In this document: piece after piece, positions 22,557 to 33,795 of the stretch
Layout of the letters: every line of letters begins with the position of its first letter
Numbering within the stretch: position 1 is the stretch's first letter
NCBI RefSeq assembly: GCF_003576645.1
Contig: NC_044924.1
Span: forward strand, 1,415,159-1,479,158
Origin: Ipomoea triloba
Taxonomy: Eukaryota > Streptophyta > Magnoliopsida > Solanales > Convolvulaceae
DNA: 64,000 bases
Reading direction: 5' to 3'
The notes under the pieces: generated by a model
Database searches by the model: none
Told to the model about the DNA's origin: nothing
Seen by the model: only the letters and a program-made list of their open reading frames with translations
Made by a program: the position numbers and the translations under genes

Positions 22557-25500
22557 CTCTTGGTGTTGTATCTATCAAAGTTAGTGCAATTATATCATTT
22601 GTGCATCTAAATTACGACACGTTAACACAGAAACAGTGTCGTCGTTTTCCCGAATTTTCAATAATTAGGACTTTCGTTACATGGAGATAGCTACGGATAT
22701 GTTCGGATCGCACAAGCAAAGAAATTTTAGACGTGCATGATGGGGCAAGTTATTACTGCCACTATATTTTACTTTGTTTCTCTACGACAAGAAACTATCA
22801 ACTTCAATTTCAACAACAACCAAATTTCCAACCGACCCGCCGGGTTTACTTTGAAAATCCACATTATATTCAATCACTACCCACCTTCTTCTCTGTCTTA
22901 CACGCTTTTTTTTTTTAATCTTTATTATTTAATTTCGCCAGTTTTTAATGGAATAATGTCTATTTTGTAGCGGTAAAGGAGACCAGAAACCAAAAGCGAT
23001 GACAAACACAAAATAATATAAAACTGCGTGCTAACTACTCCGTTGTAGACTAAGCAAATGCCAATATTTGTTGTATTTTTATATTTATTAGATTCTAGTA
23101 AATAAATCAAATCAATAATATATGAATTATATCATATGCATTTTTTTTGAAGTGTCATTTTCGGGTATCACATCACTCTATATAATTCTAATTATTTAAT
23201 GATATGTCAATTTAATTTTTGGTTGTTTAATTAATTAATGACATTCTGATAATAATAAAAAAGTGAAAACTCAAGACCAACCACTGGAATATAAAGATAA
23301 GAGTAGCATGTCATTAATTAAGTAGATTTTTTAATGTATAGAGTAATGATGTGATATTTCAAATATATTTTAATTTGATTAGGTTTTGAGGCTCCCAATA
23401 ACCAACAGACCAAACCAATTCAATGGGTCAAGGGAGACGAAGCCCGATGGTCAAGTCTTTTGGGCTCCCGTTTAATTGGTAAGACTGACGACTCACATAT
23501 ATTCAGTTAGTGGAGTAGCTAGAAACTAAGCATGATGTGTCGCTTGATAGGATTACTGTATAAATTGACCAACTATCATTCTCCACCATTAAAAATGCGC
23601 TATGTTGATCCCACATGCCATGATCCATTGTATATATCGTTGCCTCATTGGTAAGTGTTTCAAATATAAATAAAATGTCAGTACTCACCCCGAGGATCAT
23701 CTTAATTATATACTCGATATTATACATTGTACTACACAGTTACACTTTTATTTTATCACCTACCATTCATCATAATACTCATTTAATCTATACATTCTCA
23801 TTTCTACATCTCCTATTTCATAATGTTAACTATAAATCTTTACCCCCGATCTAATTTACACTATCATAATTCCTACTCCTATCAAATTAACTATACAACC
23901 ATATCTCCTCTAATGGGAGGTAGACTGATAGGTGGGATTATATATATATGTGTGTGTGTGTATTTCTCTTTCTTTTAAACTTTATTGTGTTATTTATAAG
24001 AAAGAGACTTGTATACTGATGACTATACAAAATATATGGATAGATAATTAAGAAAATTTGGAAATTATAATTAATATAGTGACCTACATATGCCCCACGC
24101 CACAAAGAAAAACAATAATAAATAAATAAATAAAATAAAAGAAGATACTCCGAGTGGTAGTGATACCTTCAGAAAATTATTATTATTTACCTCATCAAAT
24201 AAATAAATAAAAATTGATTTAGAAAAAACAGGTAAACTACTATAGGCATAGCCATGGTCACATTGTAAAAATTGTTTAATGTTAAGTCGGTTGCATTATT
24301 GTGGCGGTTATTAAACTAATCATGTTTAGTTATACTACTGGCTAGTTATATTTGTTGAAACGTGATTTAAAATTTGATTGCATATCAGTGAAGGAATCAT
24401 CAATCAGTTTACATGAGGGGTTTGAATAAATTAGTTTAATTAATAATTACATGAGGGATTAATTAATGGGATAAAGTATATATCAATATATCATGGAGCA
24501 ACTGTGGAGAATGGAGATATTGGCCTTCCGAGATCGTTGAAATCGAACAAGTGGTACTCGTTGAGCAACGAGCCAACGAGGCATGTACGATAATGTCCTA
24601 TGCTCCCCCTGAAATTGTGCTTTAGCTTACTCATTAATCAAACAGAGTATAATATTATTTATTTATTTCTTTATTTTTGGATGTCGAGAGAAATCTCGAC
24701 CATTATCTGAGCGTGTGCACATGATAAATCTCGATTATGTTTAATAAATCGCAAATCACGCATAAGAAGTAAGTTGTATATGTACTAGAGAGACCATATG
24801 CAAATTAAAGTGTTAAATTAATGGTGTGTTTGGTTCATGAGGTTAGACACAAGGATTGATAATGAAAATCAAACACATTGTTTTGTTGACAACTTTTTAA
24901 AACATAAGTATATGATTTAATTATCCATATAATTAAAAAAAATCTATTACATAATTTAAATCATGTATAATTCCATTAATTCATCAGTCTCATTATCCAT
25001 CCTCATTTCATTGCCTCCTCAGAACATGAGATTGGTGTTTTTAGAATTTTTTTGATTTTTTGTTAATATTATGCTTCTGAAGCCATCGTATTAGGATTAG
25101 TTGCTTTGGTTTTTTATTTTTGTATTTTTAAACCTTTAGTCCAATTAAAGGGTCATACATAACTAAACAAAAATATTGGTAATCATTTTAGTTTCAATAT
25201 ACTACTAAACAAACATGTAAACTACTTTCTCCAACACTCAACCTAATTATCAAGTGTTTTCAAAAAAAAAAAAATCTAATTATCAAGTATTTGATTCTGA
25301 TTCTCATGTTGAAACTAAAACCCTAAAGGAGTGTTAATAAGAATCGATCGAGTTGCAGGTAATTGAAACATGAAATATGAGTTATTGAAGCTAGAAATGG
25401 GCGAAGTAATACATAATAGTTGGGTTTATCCAATACATATCTTCGGGATTAAAGCTGTGAATTTTTGTTGTCAAAAAAAAAAAAACATATTTATTTATTT

Positions 25501-26142
25501 AATTTTTTTAAACGTTTTGCTATTGAAACACGATTGTTACATGTTTAAACTCGTAGTGGTGAATACTCGAAATTGCTATGGCTAACTGCAATTGCAAACG
25601 CGTCAAAATATTGACACAATAATTTAAAAAGGTGGCGGGTCAAGTCAATAATTTTTACTCCGATCCGTATACTAAAGTGCGGTCGGTCCATCATCATCAT
25701 CTTGTGGAAGATGCAGATTAGACGACAACCGGTAATCAATTTACGTGGCAGCAGCTATACTACATACTATACGGAGCTACGTTTGAACAACAATAACCGC
25801 CGCCTAAAAAAATTAAGGCTGTTCTCCGACCGTCGCCGCCGTAATGTTTTGACCGGTACGGCAGCAGCAATTTAATCCTGAGATTCAACGACACATGCTA
25901 ATTGCTAACCTTAACACAAATTCCGGCCAGGAACCGCGCAGGAAATGACCCAGCACGTGATCCCTCAACCTTGCATGGATCTAATCCTTTTTTAATCCAC
26001 TCCTTAATTCTACTGTGTTTTGCAGTAATCAACTAATTGTGATACAGCTAGCCACCACACTACTACAACATAAATCATTAATTCCTAATTACTTTGCGTA
26101 TTAATTAATTAAACATAAGTAAGTTTATGATGCAATATCTAT

Positions 26143-26612
26143 ATAATATTGTTTTGTTCCATACGTTATTTCTGCAACGGAAAATGTGATGGGTATTTTA
26201 ATTAAACAAAATTAAAGTAAGTTTATGATGCAAGATGAAGGATGAAATAATGACCAATAGTTAGGTGAGGATCGCACGGACTTATCTGATTCTTTGATTT
26301 GAATAATTTGATGGTTGTGATTAATTCTATGCAATATATTTAATTTTTCGCGTTCATTTTGTTGTGCATTGATACTCATTTTGTTGTGCATTCGGTCTCA
26401 GTCTGTTGTGCATTCGATCTCAGCCTGTTGTGCATTCATAGTGTGATTGTTGTGCAGTTGCATTCATATCTATTAGATCCGTCCAAATGGATGGTCTGAA
26501 TTAGTCCACAAGGTCAGATTCTCACCTGATCCGGAACCTATTGTATATATTTATATAATATTGTTTTGTTCCATACGTTATTTCTGCAACGGAAAATGTG
26601 ATGGGGATTTTA
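26143..26612. repeat. Direct repeat of about 60 bp bracketing some 350 bp, with internal TTGTTGTGCATT repeats
   Basis: The block containing TTTTGTTCCATACGTTATTT and CAACGGAAAATGTGATGGG occurs near 26143-26205 and again near 26552-26612. A second short direct repeat (AGTAAGTTTATGATGCAA) is at 26119 and 26216. Between the copies, 26355-26460 holds four to five units of about 24 bp built on TTGTTGTGCATTCG. An insertion or local duplication made this layout. Confidence 0.75.
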
Positions 26613-27072
26613 ATAAAAAAACAAACTAAACAGGACTTAAGTGGCGTTCCAGAGTGAAGATAATTTATGTAATTTGGGTATTGGGTAATGTTGTGATGTC
26701 AGGAATTTGTTATTAATGAATATATTTGTCTTTAACGGATGAAACGGCCAAGTTCGCCGGCCGGCCGTCGTAATCGTGGTCCAACATTTTTACCGGAAAG
26801 CTGGCGCGTGGTTTGGGTGACGTAGTAGTTTGGGGTCCAAAGACCGAACCTCAAGCTGTACGCCCGGCTGAGGTGGCCGGTTTGGGGCCCACGTGTACCC
26901 TAGTGAGAGGGGCATGCAGACGTGGATGGGCCCCCACTGTGTCCCCTCTTCCCATTGCAACATGATATTACAAAATTGTCCACGACCTCTCTAGCTCCCG
27001 TCGACTTCCTTCCAACCTTCCAACCTTCTTTTTGTCTGTGCCGCCCACCGCGTAGGCCCCACCATGACATGG

Positions 27073-27113
27073 CACGTGACGTGGCTCCCTACTCTCCACT
27101 TCTCCTATTTAAA
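27073..27113 (+). promoter_or_regulatory. GH3.1 core promoter: G-box and TATA box
   Basis: TATTTAAA at 27106-27113 is a good TATA box about 150 bp before the ATG. A G-box CACGTG at 27073-27078 lies just upstream, with another CACGTG near 26890. I did not find a canonical auxin response element TGTCTC in the nearest few hundred bases, so auxin induction is inferred from the family only. Confidence 0.5.
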
Positions 27114-27261
27114 CACTCATTCCCCTCAATCCTTTCCCTCACTACATTCTGCAATATTTCATTTCTCCTCAGCAGCCCATACTCAAACGCAAAACTTTCT
27201 CCCCCTCGCCTCTCTCTTAAATTAAAAAAAACTGTAATATTATATATATATAACTCCATAA

Positions 27262-29382
27262 ATGGCGGTTGACTCCGTTTTAACGTCGCCGTTAGGTCCT
27301 CCGGCCTGCGAGAAAGACGCCAAGGCACTTCAGTTCATCGAAGATATGACCCGAAATGCCGATTCCGTTCAAGAGAGAGTGTGCGCCGAGATTCTTTCCA
27401 GGAATTCACAGACGGAATACCTTCAACGTTTCGGACTTAACGGCGCCACTGACCGGGAAACGTTTAAGGCCAAAGTTCCGGTTGTAACCTACGAGGATCT
27501 CCAGCCGGAGATCCAACGGATCGCTAACGGCGACCGCTCTCCTATTCTGTCTTCTCACCCCATCTCCGAGTTCCTCACCAGGTCAGTATATATATATATA
27601 TATATATAATTAAAATATTACTAATTGGCTAACAAATTAAAAACAGAAAAATATCTTATATAAAAATATCATAAAATGCGGTTGATATTGACTGGCATGT
27701 GTATTTGTCAATTCAAACAGCTCTGGAACGTCAGCTGGCGAGAGAAAATTGATGCCTACTATCAAAGAGGAGTTGGATCGTCGTCAACTTCTTTACAGCC
27801 TTCTCATGCCTGTGATGAACCTGTACGTATTTTACACTAGTAAAAAATATTACTTCATAATATATAATCCTTACCAAATTGGTCAGATTGTCCAAAACAA
27901 ATAATTATGAACAATCTTAACTGGTTTAGCTGGTTTAGCGTTTTGCCTAGAAAATAATGCTTTTATTATGTTTTAATAATATTTTGTTTGTTTTCTGTAT
28001 GTAACAGTTATGTGCCTGGTTTAAACAAAGGAAAGGGGTTGTACTTCATGTTTGTGAAGTCTGAGACGAAGACGCCCGGAGGGCTTGTGGCCCGGCCCGT
28101 TCTTACCAGCTACTACAAGAGTGAGCACTTCAAGACCCGGCCTTACGACCCGTATAACGTGTACACCAGCCCGAATGAAGCCATACTTTGCCCGGACTCT
28201 TTCCAGAGTATGTACACGCAAATGCTTTGCGGGCTCTACGAGCGGGAGCAAGTGCTGCGACTTGGCGCGATTTTTGCGTCGGGTCTTCTCCGGGCCATCA
28301 GGTTCCTCCAGCTACACTGGGCGCAGCTGAGTAATGATATCCGGACTGGAACTCTGAGCCCGCACGTGACCGACCAGGCAATCTGTGAGTGCATGACCCG
28401 GGTCATGAGGCCCGACCCGGAGTTGGCGGAGTTTATAGTCCGGGAATGTTCCAAGGAGAACTGGGAGGGAATTATCACGAGAATTTGGCCGGGGACAAAG
28501 TATCTGGACGTGATCGTGACCGGAGCTATGGCGCAGTATATTCCGACGCTGGATTATTACAGCGGCGGGTTGCCGATGGCATGCACTATGTACGCCTCGT
28601 CGGAGTGTTATTTCGGCCTGAATCTCAACCCCATGTGTAAGCCTTCAGAAGTGTCGTACACAATCATGCCAAATATGGGCTACTTCGAGTTCCTCCCACA
28701 CGACCAAAACTCAGACGGGTTCACCCGTGACTCGCCGCCCCGACTCGTTGACCTCGTGGACGTCGAGGTCGGAAAAGAATACGAACTTGTAATCACAACT
28801 TACGCGGGCCTGTGCCGCTACCGAGTCGGCGACATCCTCCGAGTCACCGGGTTCCACAACTCGGCCCCGCAGTTTCACTTCGTGAGGCGAAAGAACGTCC
28901 TGCTCAGCATCGACTCGGATAAAACCGACGAGGCCGAGCTGCAGGGCGCCGTGGAGAGCGCGTCGAAGCTCCTAACCGAGTTCAACACGAGCGTGGTTGA
29001 GTACACGAGTTATGCCGATGCGAATACCATCCCGGGGCATTACGTCATATATTGGGAGCTGTTAATGAAGGACCCAGCCCACTCGCCCAGCAAGGAGGTG
29101 TTGGATCAGTGCTGTTTAGCCATGGAAGACTCGCTCAACTCGGTGTACCGACAGGGCCGAGTCGAGTGCAACTCAATCGGGCCCCTGGAAATCCGAGTCG
29201 TGAAAAGCGGCACGTTCGAAGAGCTGATGGACTACGCGATCTCCCGAGGCGCGTCGATTAATCAATACAAGGTTCCCAGATGTGTTAGCTTCGCACCCAT
29301 CATGGAACTCCTCGACTCACGAGTGGTTTCGTCGCACTTCAGCCCCTCTCTGCCACGTTGGACTCCTGAAAGGAAATGTTGA
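27262..29382 (+). CDS. GH3.1: Auxin-conjugating acyl-acid-amido synthetase, GH3.1-type, 598 aa
   Basis: Exons 27262-27581, 27721-27822 and 28008-29382 join in phase to 598 residues, the normal size. GH3 enzymes adenylate an acyl acid, here most likely indole-3-acetic acid, and transfer it to an amino acid, lowering free auxin; they act in the cytosol. The nucleotide-binding motif [10 protein letters not shown] is at 107-116. Later motifs are [20 protein letters not shown] and [12 protein letters not shown]. The N-terminus MAVDS, the block [18 protein letters not shown] and the C-terminus [20 protein letters not shown] match GH3.1 rather than GH3.5/3.6. One oddity is [11 protein letters not shown], where relatives mostly have YAGLYRYRVGD; the following Tyr is kept. 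Third-codon GC is high compared with the AT-rich flanks. No neighbouring gene is close. Confidence 0.94.
27583..27608. repeat. (TA)n microsatellite at the start of GH3.1 intron 1
   Basis: About eleven TA units begin a few bases after the GT donor. Length change here might affect splice efficiency, but nothing in the sequence shows that it does. Confidence 0.9.
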
Positions 29383-30742
29383 CCCGACCTAGTCAACCCG
29401 AAGTCATTTAGGCCCTCTCAGTTTTTTTCTTTTATTTTCTTTTTTTATTTTTTATTTTCTATGTCACCTTTTGTGATTAGATTTTTGATTGTATCTAGAT
29501 TAGGACGTTTGGGAAGAATTAGGTTCTGCTGTCTCATGAATGCTTTAACATGTGAAAAGGATGTAATATCCCATGCTTGTTCAAATCAACTGTTTCTTTC
29601 GTCCAAGCAACTAATGCATTATGGCACTATTGACTAAGATAATTATTTATCTTCTATATAAATATTCATCTCTCTTTTAATTTTTGTCAAAAATCAATAT
29701 AAAAAAATACGAATATAGAATAAGTAGTGTTAAAGTTTATAATATATCTCGAGTCAAGACTGCTTAATCGATCATATTGAATATAGTTTTATTGAGAGAC
29801 AAGGTTGCTATAAAAAAATATTTTTATTTTTTTTAGTGTATGCGTGTAAAAGCTTAACCCTTATTCAAGGTGATACAAGTTTATTTATACATGAGATTGA
29901 GGGCTTAATTTAGGTAACCCAAATCTACCATAAATACAACTGATTTTCCAACTTGATCGGTTCTATCATCCTGCCTTCACAAGTGTTTGCACCCATGTCT
30001 CTTTTAGCCTGCTTGCCCATGCCCTCTTGATCGAGTGACCAACTGGACAGTACTCGTTCAATTGGTACCTTGCCTTCTGCACCCGACTTTCCCGCTAACT
30101 TTGCATATCTTCCCTTGTCTAATCCGACGGGATATATGCCCATCTCATCAATATGCATTACAGTAATTGATTGACCTCGACTCAATCTTAAATTCTAGTT
30201 ACACTTTTTTTTTTTTTAAAGATATAGTGCACACATATGATGAGCATTAACCAGTAATAGTGGGGTCATCTTAACCAACCCATCTAGCTACTTAACTAAG
30301 CCTCATCCAACATATAATGTTGGTAACAGAATAGTAATCATCATCGGCTTGCATTTTAAATCTTGTCATGTCGGCAACAACTTAATAATTATCTGCTTAG
30401 CTTGTATTTCAAGTCTTGGTCGAAGCTTCTTGCTTGCTGCGCATTAACACAAGGAAGATTAGAGCTTTAAGCTAGCTTAGCAAGAATCGAGACAGAATTG
30501 AAGTTAATATTAAGAAAAAATTATTAAGTATTTAATAAATCATTAATTATTGGATCAAAGATAACTAAATTGTGTATGGGAATTGTATTGTATGTTTGGC
30601 AGCCGCCGGCCGCCGGCGGTTGACCTGGGACAGAATATCCAATGGCGACTTTCATGAAATTCAAAAACCATTTGATGTTTGCACTTTAATGTAAGGCTGC
30701 CAACTCAGTGCAATTAATTGTCCGGCATAAAGAATGAATGGA

Positions 30743-31037
30743 AATTATAACGGAAATTTGCATTTTTCGCTTCTAAGTTATAGGATAATTGTAAAATTCG
30801 TCTAAGAGTGTCGGCCATATTCACTTTTCGTCTCTAAGTTAACATTGACGTTGTAATTTTCGTTCTTGAGTTATATTAAATTGTAAATTTTGTCCCTACT
30901 ATTTTATTAGTAAAGGGACAAAAAGTGCAACGTTGATAACTTAGAGACGAAAAGTGAGCATGATCAACACTTATGAATGAATTGTACAGTTATCATATAA
31001 TTTAGGGATAAAAGTGTAATTTTCCAAATTATAATTA
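30743..31037. mobile_element. Fold-back MITE-like element, about 295 bp
   Basis: The two arms match as inverted repeats over about 120 bp. The best block is CACTTTTCGTCTCTAAGTTA on the left against TAACTTAGAGACGAAAAGTG on the right, a perfect 20-bp match; outer blocks such as TTGCATTTTT and AAAAGTGTAA are weaker. It resembles the element at 22271-22556 in layout but not in sequence. Confidence 0.8.
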
Positions 31038-31134
31038 AGGATAAGGAAGCTGCGAAGGCATTTGATTGTTAATTGGTTAATGGGGCCGTGGCCAAGGGGT
31101 TATGCATAACATTATTATTTATTATAACAAAATA

Positions 31135-31386
31135 CTCCCTCTGTCCCATTTTACCTGTCTTACTTTCCTTTTTAGTTTGTCTCAAAATGTTGTCTTCTTT
31201 CCAAAATTGAACATCACCATCATTCTACTTTTCCCAATTTACCCTTGTAACTTTTGCTTTATTTATTGCTTTTATTTCCAAGAGTGAAAAAGTTAGGGGC
31301 ATAATTGAAAAACACATCACATTTACTTTAATTTCTTAAAAAGTGTGCAAAAAGCAAATGAGATATCCAATTTGGGACGGAGGGAG
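31135..31386. mobile_element. Stowaway-like MITE (Tc1/mariner), 252 bp
   Basis: The ends CTCCCTCTGTCCCATTTTAC and TTGGGACGGAGGGAG are the classic Stowaway terminal repeat, flanked by the TA target duplication at 31133-31134 and 31387-31388. No transposase is encoded. Confidence 0.93.
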
Positions 31387-32759
31387 TAATTTTTAGTGGT
31401 AGAAATTTTGCCAAGAAATGACAGAATAATTACACTGAAATTTTGGTAGGTGAAATGTTTGAATTATCTTACCAAAATAGACGACAATATTCAAAGCCAA
31501 AACTATCCTAGTTTGTACTTGATGATATCAATATGTCGGATATCATATTTATCCACTATCCTATTTACTATTTTTTTTTTCATATTAGGAAAAAAAAATT
31601 AGATAGAACAAAGTATAGTCACGAGACTCTAATATTATTCACGGTTAAAATGAATTGTGGTCTATCTCGATAGGAATCATTCAAAATCTGCAAATTAAAT
31701 CAAGTTATACATTGTCTGATCTGTATGTGTTGTCAATAAGTCTGCACATGAATTAACTTCGATCAATTCGTTATGAATATGTTTGACACAACGCACTTGT
31801 TTTCGTTGTAATTATATATAGAATGCGACAAATTAAAGATGATTGCATTTAGAAATAGCATGGATAATGTGTATATACAAGTATATATGACACACTACTG
31901 CCCATCATAACCTTTTCCAATTTCAACTATAACCCTTTAATTGTTCTTAAACTCTACATTATCGATCTATATGACTTTAATCCCAACACAATCAATTTAT
32001 GATAAATAATTCAAAACTTTGCAAAGAGGTTCATGGTAACCGTCACCCTATATTGAAACTCACAAATCTATAATTCAACAATCATTATCATGTTCTCTGA
32101 ATCTCTAATTATGAAATTATGAATAATTAATCCCTGATTCTTCTCTTTCGGAATACTTTAATTAGCTACGGTCCAAGCATGGTTTAAGAGGTCATGAAGA
32201 TCACATTAGCAAAAGAATCTTAGCACAATATGTGAGAGTAATAATAAGGTCGTAAACTACGACCGGCCTAACTAGTTGCTGCCAATTAAGCTAGTCTATG
32301 TGAATTAGATCTTGCTCTGTGTATTTAATCCATAAGCACATGGCTATGGCATTGAATCCAATATTTAAAGTTTTCAATTCAATTTTGTTTTCCTGATTTA
32401 GCTAACTTTCTTCCTTCTCGATTTATGAAAAAGTTCCTAATCAATATTTAAATTAAAAGATACTTGAAATTGTGATCTAGATAAAGATTGCAGTATGACA
32501 ATAGTTATCAAAATGCCATGAAGAGATAAAGCAATTCTCTCTGGATGAAGACTGTCTTATGATCCTATTTAGCAAATTAAAAGACTATAAGGAGATAAAA
32601 CAGTTTAAGTTGCCCATAAACACCAAATATAGTTCTCACAATATATTTGAAACTTTTGCTAGACCAACTCGACTAGAGTTGTCCTTCTTCTTGGTTTAAT
32701 CCCAACATACATGTCCATCTTGGCATCTAGCATTACATATATGCCATGAAATTCCATCA

Positions 32760-32761
<2 letters not shown>

Positions 32762-32806
<45 letters not shown>
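32762..32806. repeat. (TA)n microsatellite
   Basis: About 22 TA units with one early interruption. Confidence 0.95.
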
Positions 32807-32809
<3 letters not shown>

Positions 32810-33080
32810 CTTTAATTTTAATTTGACTTTAATTTTAATTTGAAGGAAAGACATACATATGCAGTGTCTAGCGCAGCCCACTATATAACTAATGGATGGA
32901 CTCACTTGATTCCACTAAAATTTTTATTCAAAAGTGTGTGTGTATATATACTATATAGAATTGTATATATCATGTCTCTTACAATTGTATGGTGGCTTAA
33001 TTAGCTTTAAAAATTAGGAGAGGACAGAGTGTATAGATTATATTAACTAGCTATATAGGTTGAGAATAGAAATGAAAAAC

Positions 33081-33459
33081 GTGCAAGTTGACAAAAATGT
33101 CTAACACTATTTCATATTTTGATAAGCTAACACTTATTGTAGGGGACATCACATCTTTTTCGTGTATGTACAAAAGTGTAGTTTGACAAAAATGTCTAAC
33201 ACTATTTCATATTTTGACAATTTTACACCTATTATAGGGAACATTAAATCTAAGATTCCCGTGTCGGTGTGTGAAAGTGTAGGTTGACAAAGATGTCCAA
33301 CACAATTTCATATTTTTGACAATTTAGTGCCTATGTACATTAAATTTTTCCTATGTAAAAACGTAATTAGGTTAGTAAAAATGTCCAACACGATTTCATA
33401 TTTTAATAAGTTAAACACGCAATGCAGGGGACATTAGGTCCTTTCTTTGTGTGTGTAGT
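33081..33459. repeat. Tandem repeat, four diverged units of about 95 bp
   Basis: Units start near 33081, 33175, 33276 and 33362. Each has a TTGACAAAAATGTCTAACAC-like block, then TTTCATATTTTGA, then a GGGGACATTA-like block. Divergence between units is considerable. The third unit is shorter. Confidence 0.85.
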
Positions 33460-33664
33460 CGTTTTTTTAATCTTTTAGTAAAGTTAAAAACACTGATGAA
33501 AAGGTAAAAGTTTATATTTAATGGTGTCAAAATGTCTAAGTATATGGAAAAAAATAACATGCATAAGAAGACAAACTGCTCTTTAACAAAACAATGAGCA
33601 TATCTACCTACCGACCACTTTATACACAACTTCACTTTCTCTTCATCTTCTACACAATTACAAT

Positions 33665-33795
33665 ATTGATTTTTTTGTCTGTGTATGGTAAATTATATTG
33701 CGATTCACATTGAGTTAATACTAACTCAGAGGCTGGAACCCATTACCTTCTATTTGGGAGAGTCACTTCGTGTCATTAGACCACAATGTCACTTT
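33665..33795 (-). mobile_element. tRNA-derived SINE-like copy
   Basis: On the minus strand TTGTGGTCTAATGACACG (A-box region) is followed by AGTGACTCTCCCAAATAG and GGTAATGGGTTCCAGCC (B-box region). These match the copy at 55553-55718 in order and spacing. Confidence 0.6.

Larger units (their letters stand above)
15301..27261. other. Gene-free, repeat-rich spacer upstream of GH3.1
   Basis: Nearly 12 kb of AT-rich DNA without a convincing gene. Open frames here are short, cross microsatellites or have no family resemblance. The dated structures inside (MITEs, fold-back elements, SINE-like pieces, microsatellites, direct repeats) are listed separately. Stretches between them hold poly-A/T tracts and low-complexity sequence only. 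Confidence 0.7.

Noticed and set aside
28021..28478. Antisense and shifted open frames inside GH3.1 exon 3
   Set aside because: High third-codon GC in the real gene removes stops from other frames; they are shadows.
29925..30185. 86-codon open frame on the minus strand downstream of GH3.1
   Set aside because: No domain, no splice partner and no promoter signal seen; could be a retroelement scrap but nothing supports that.
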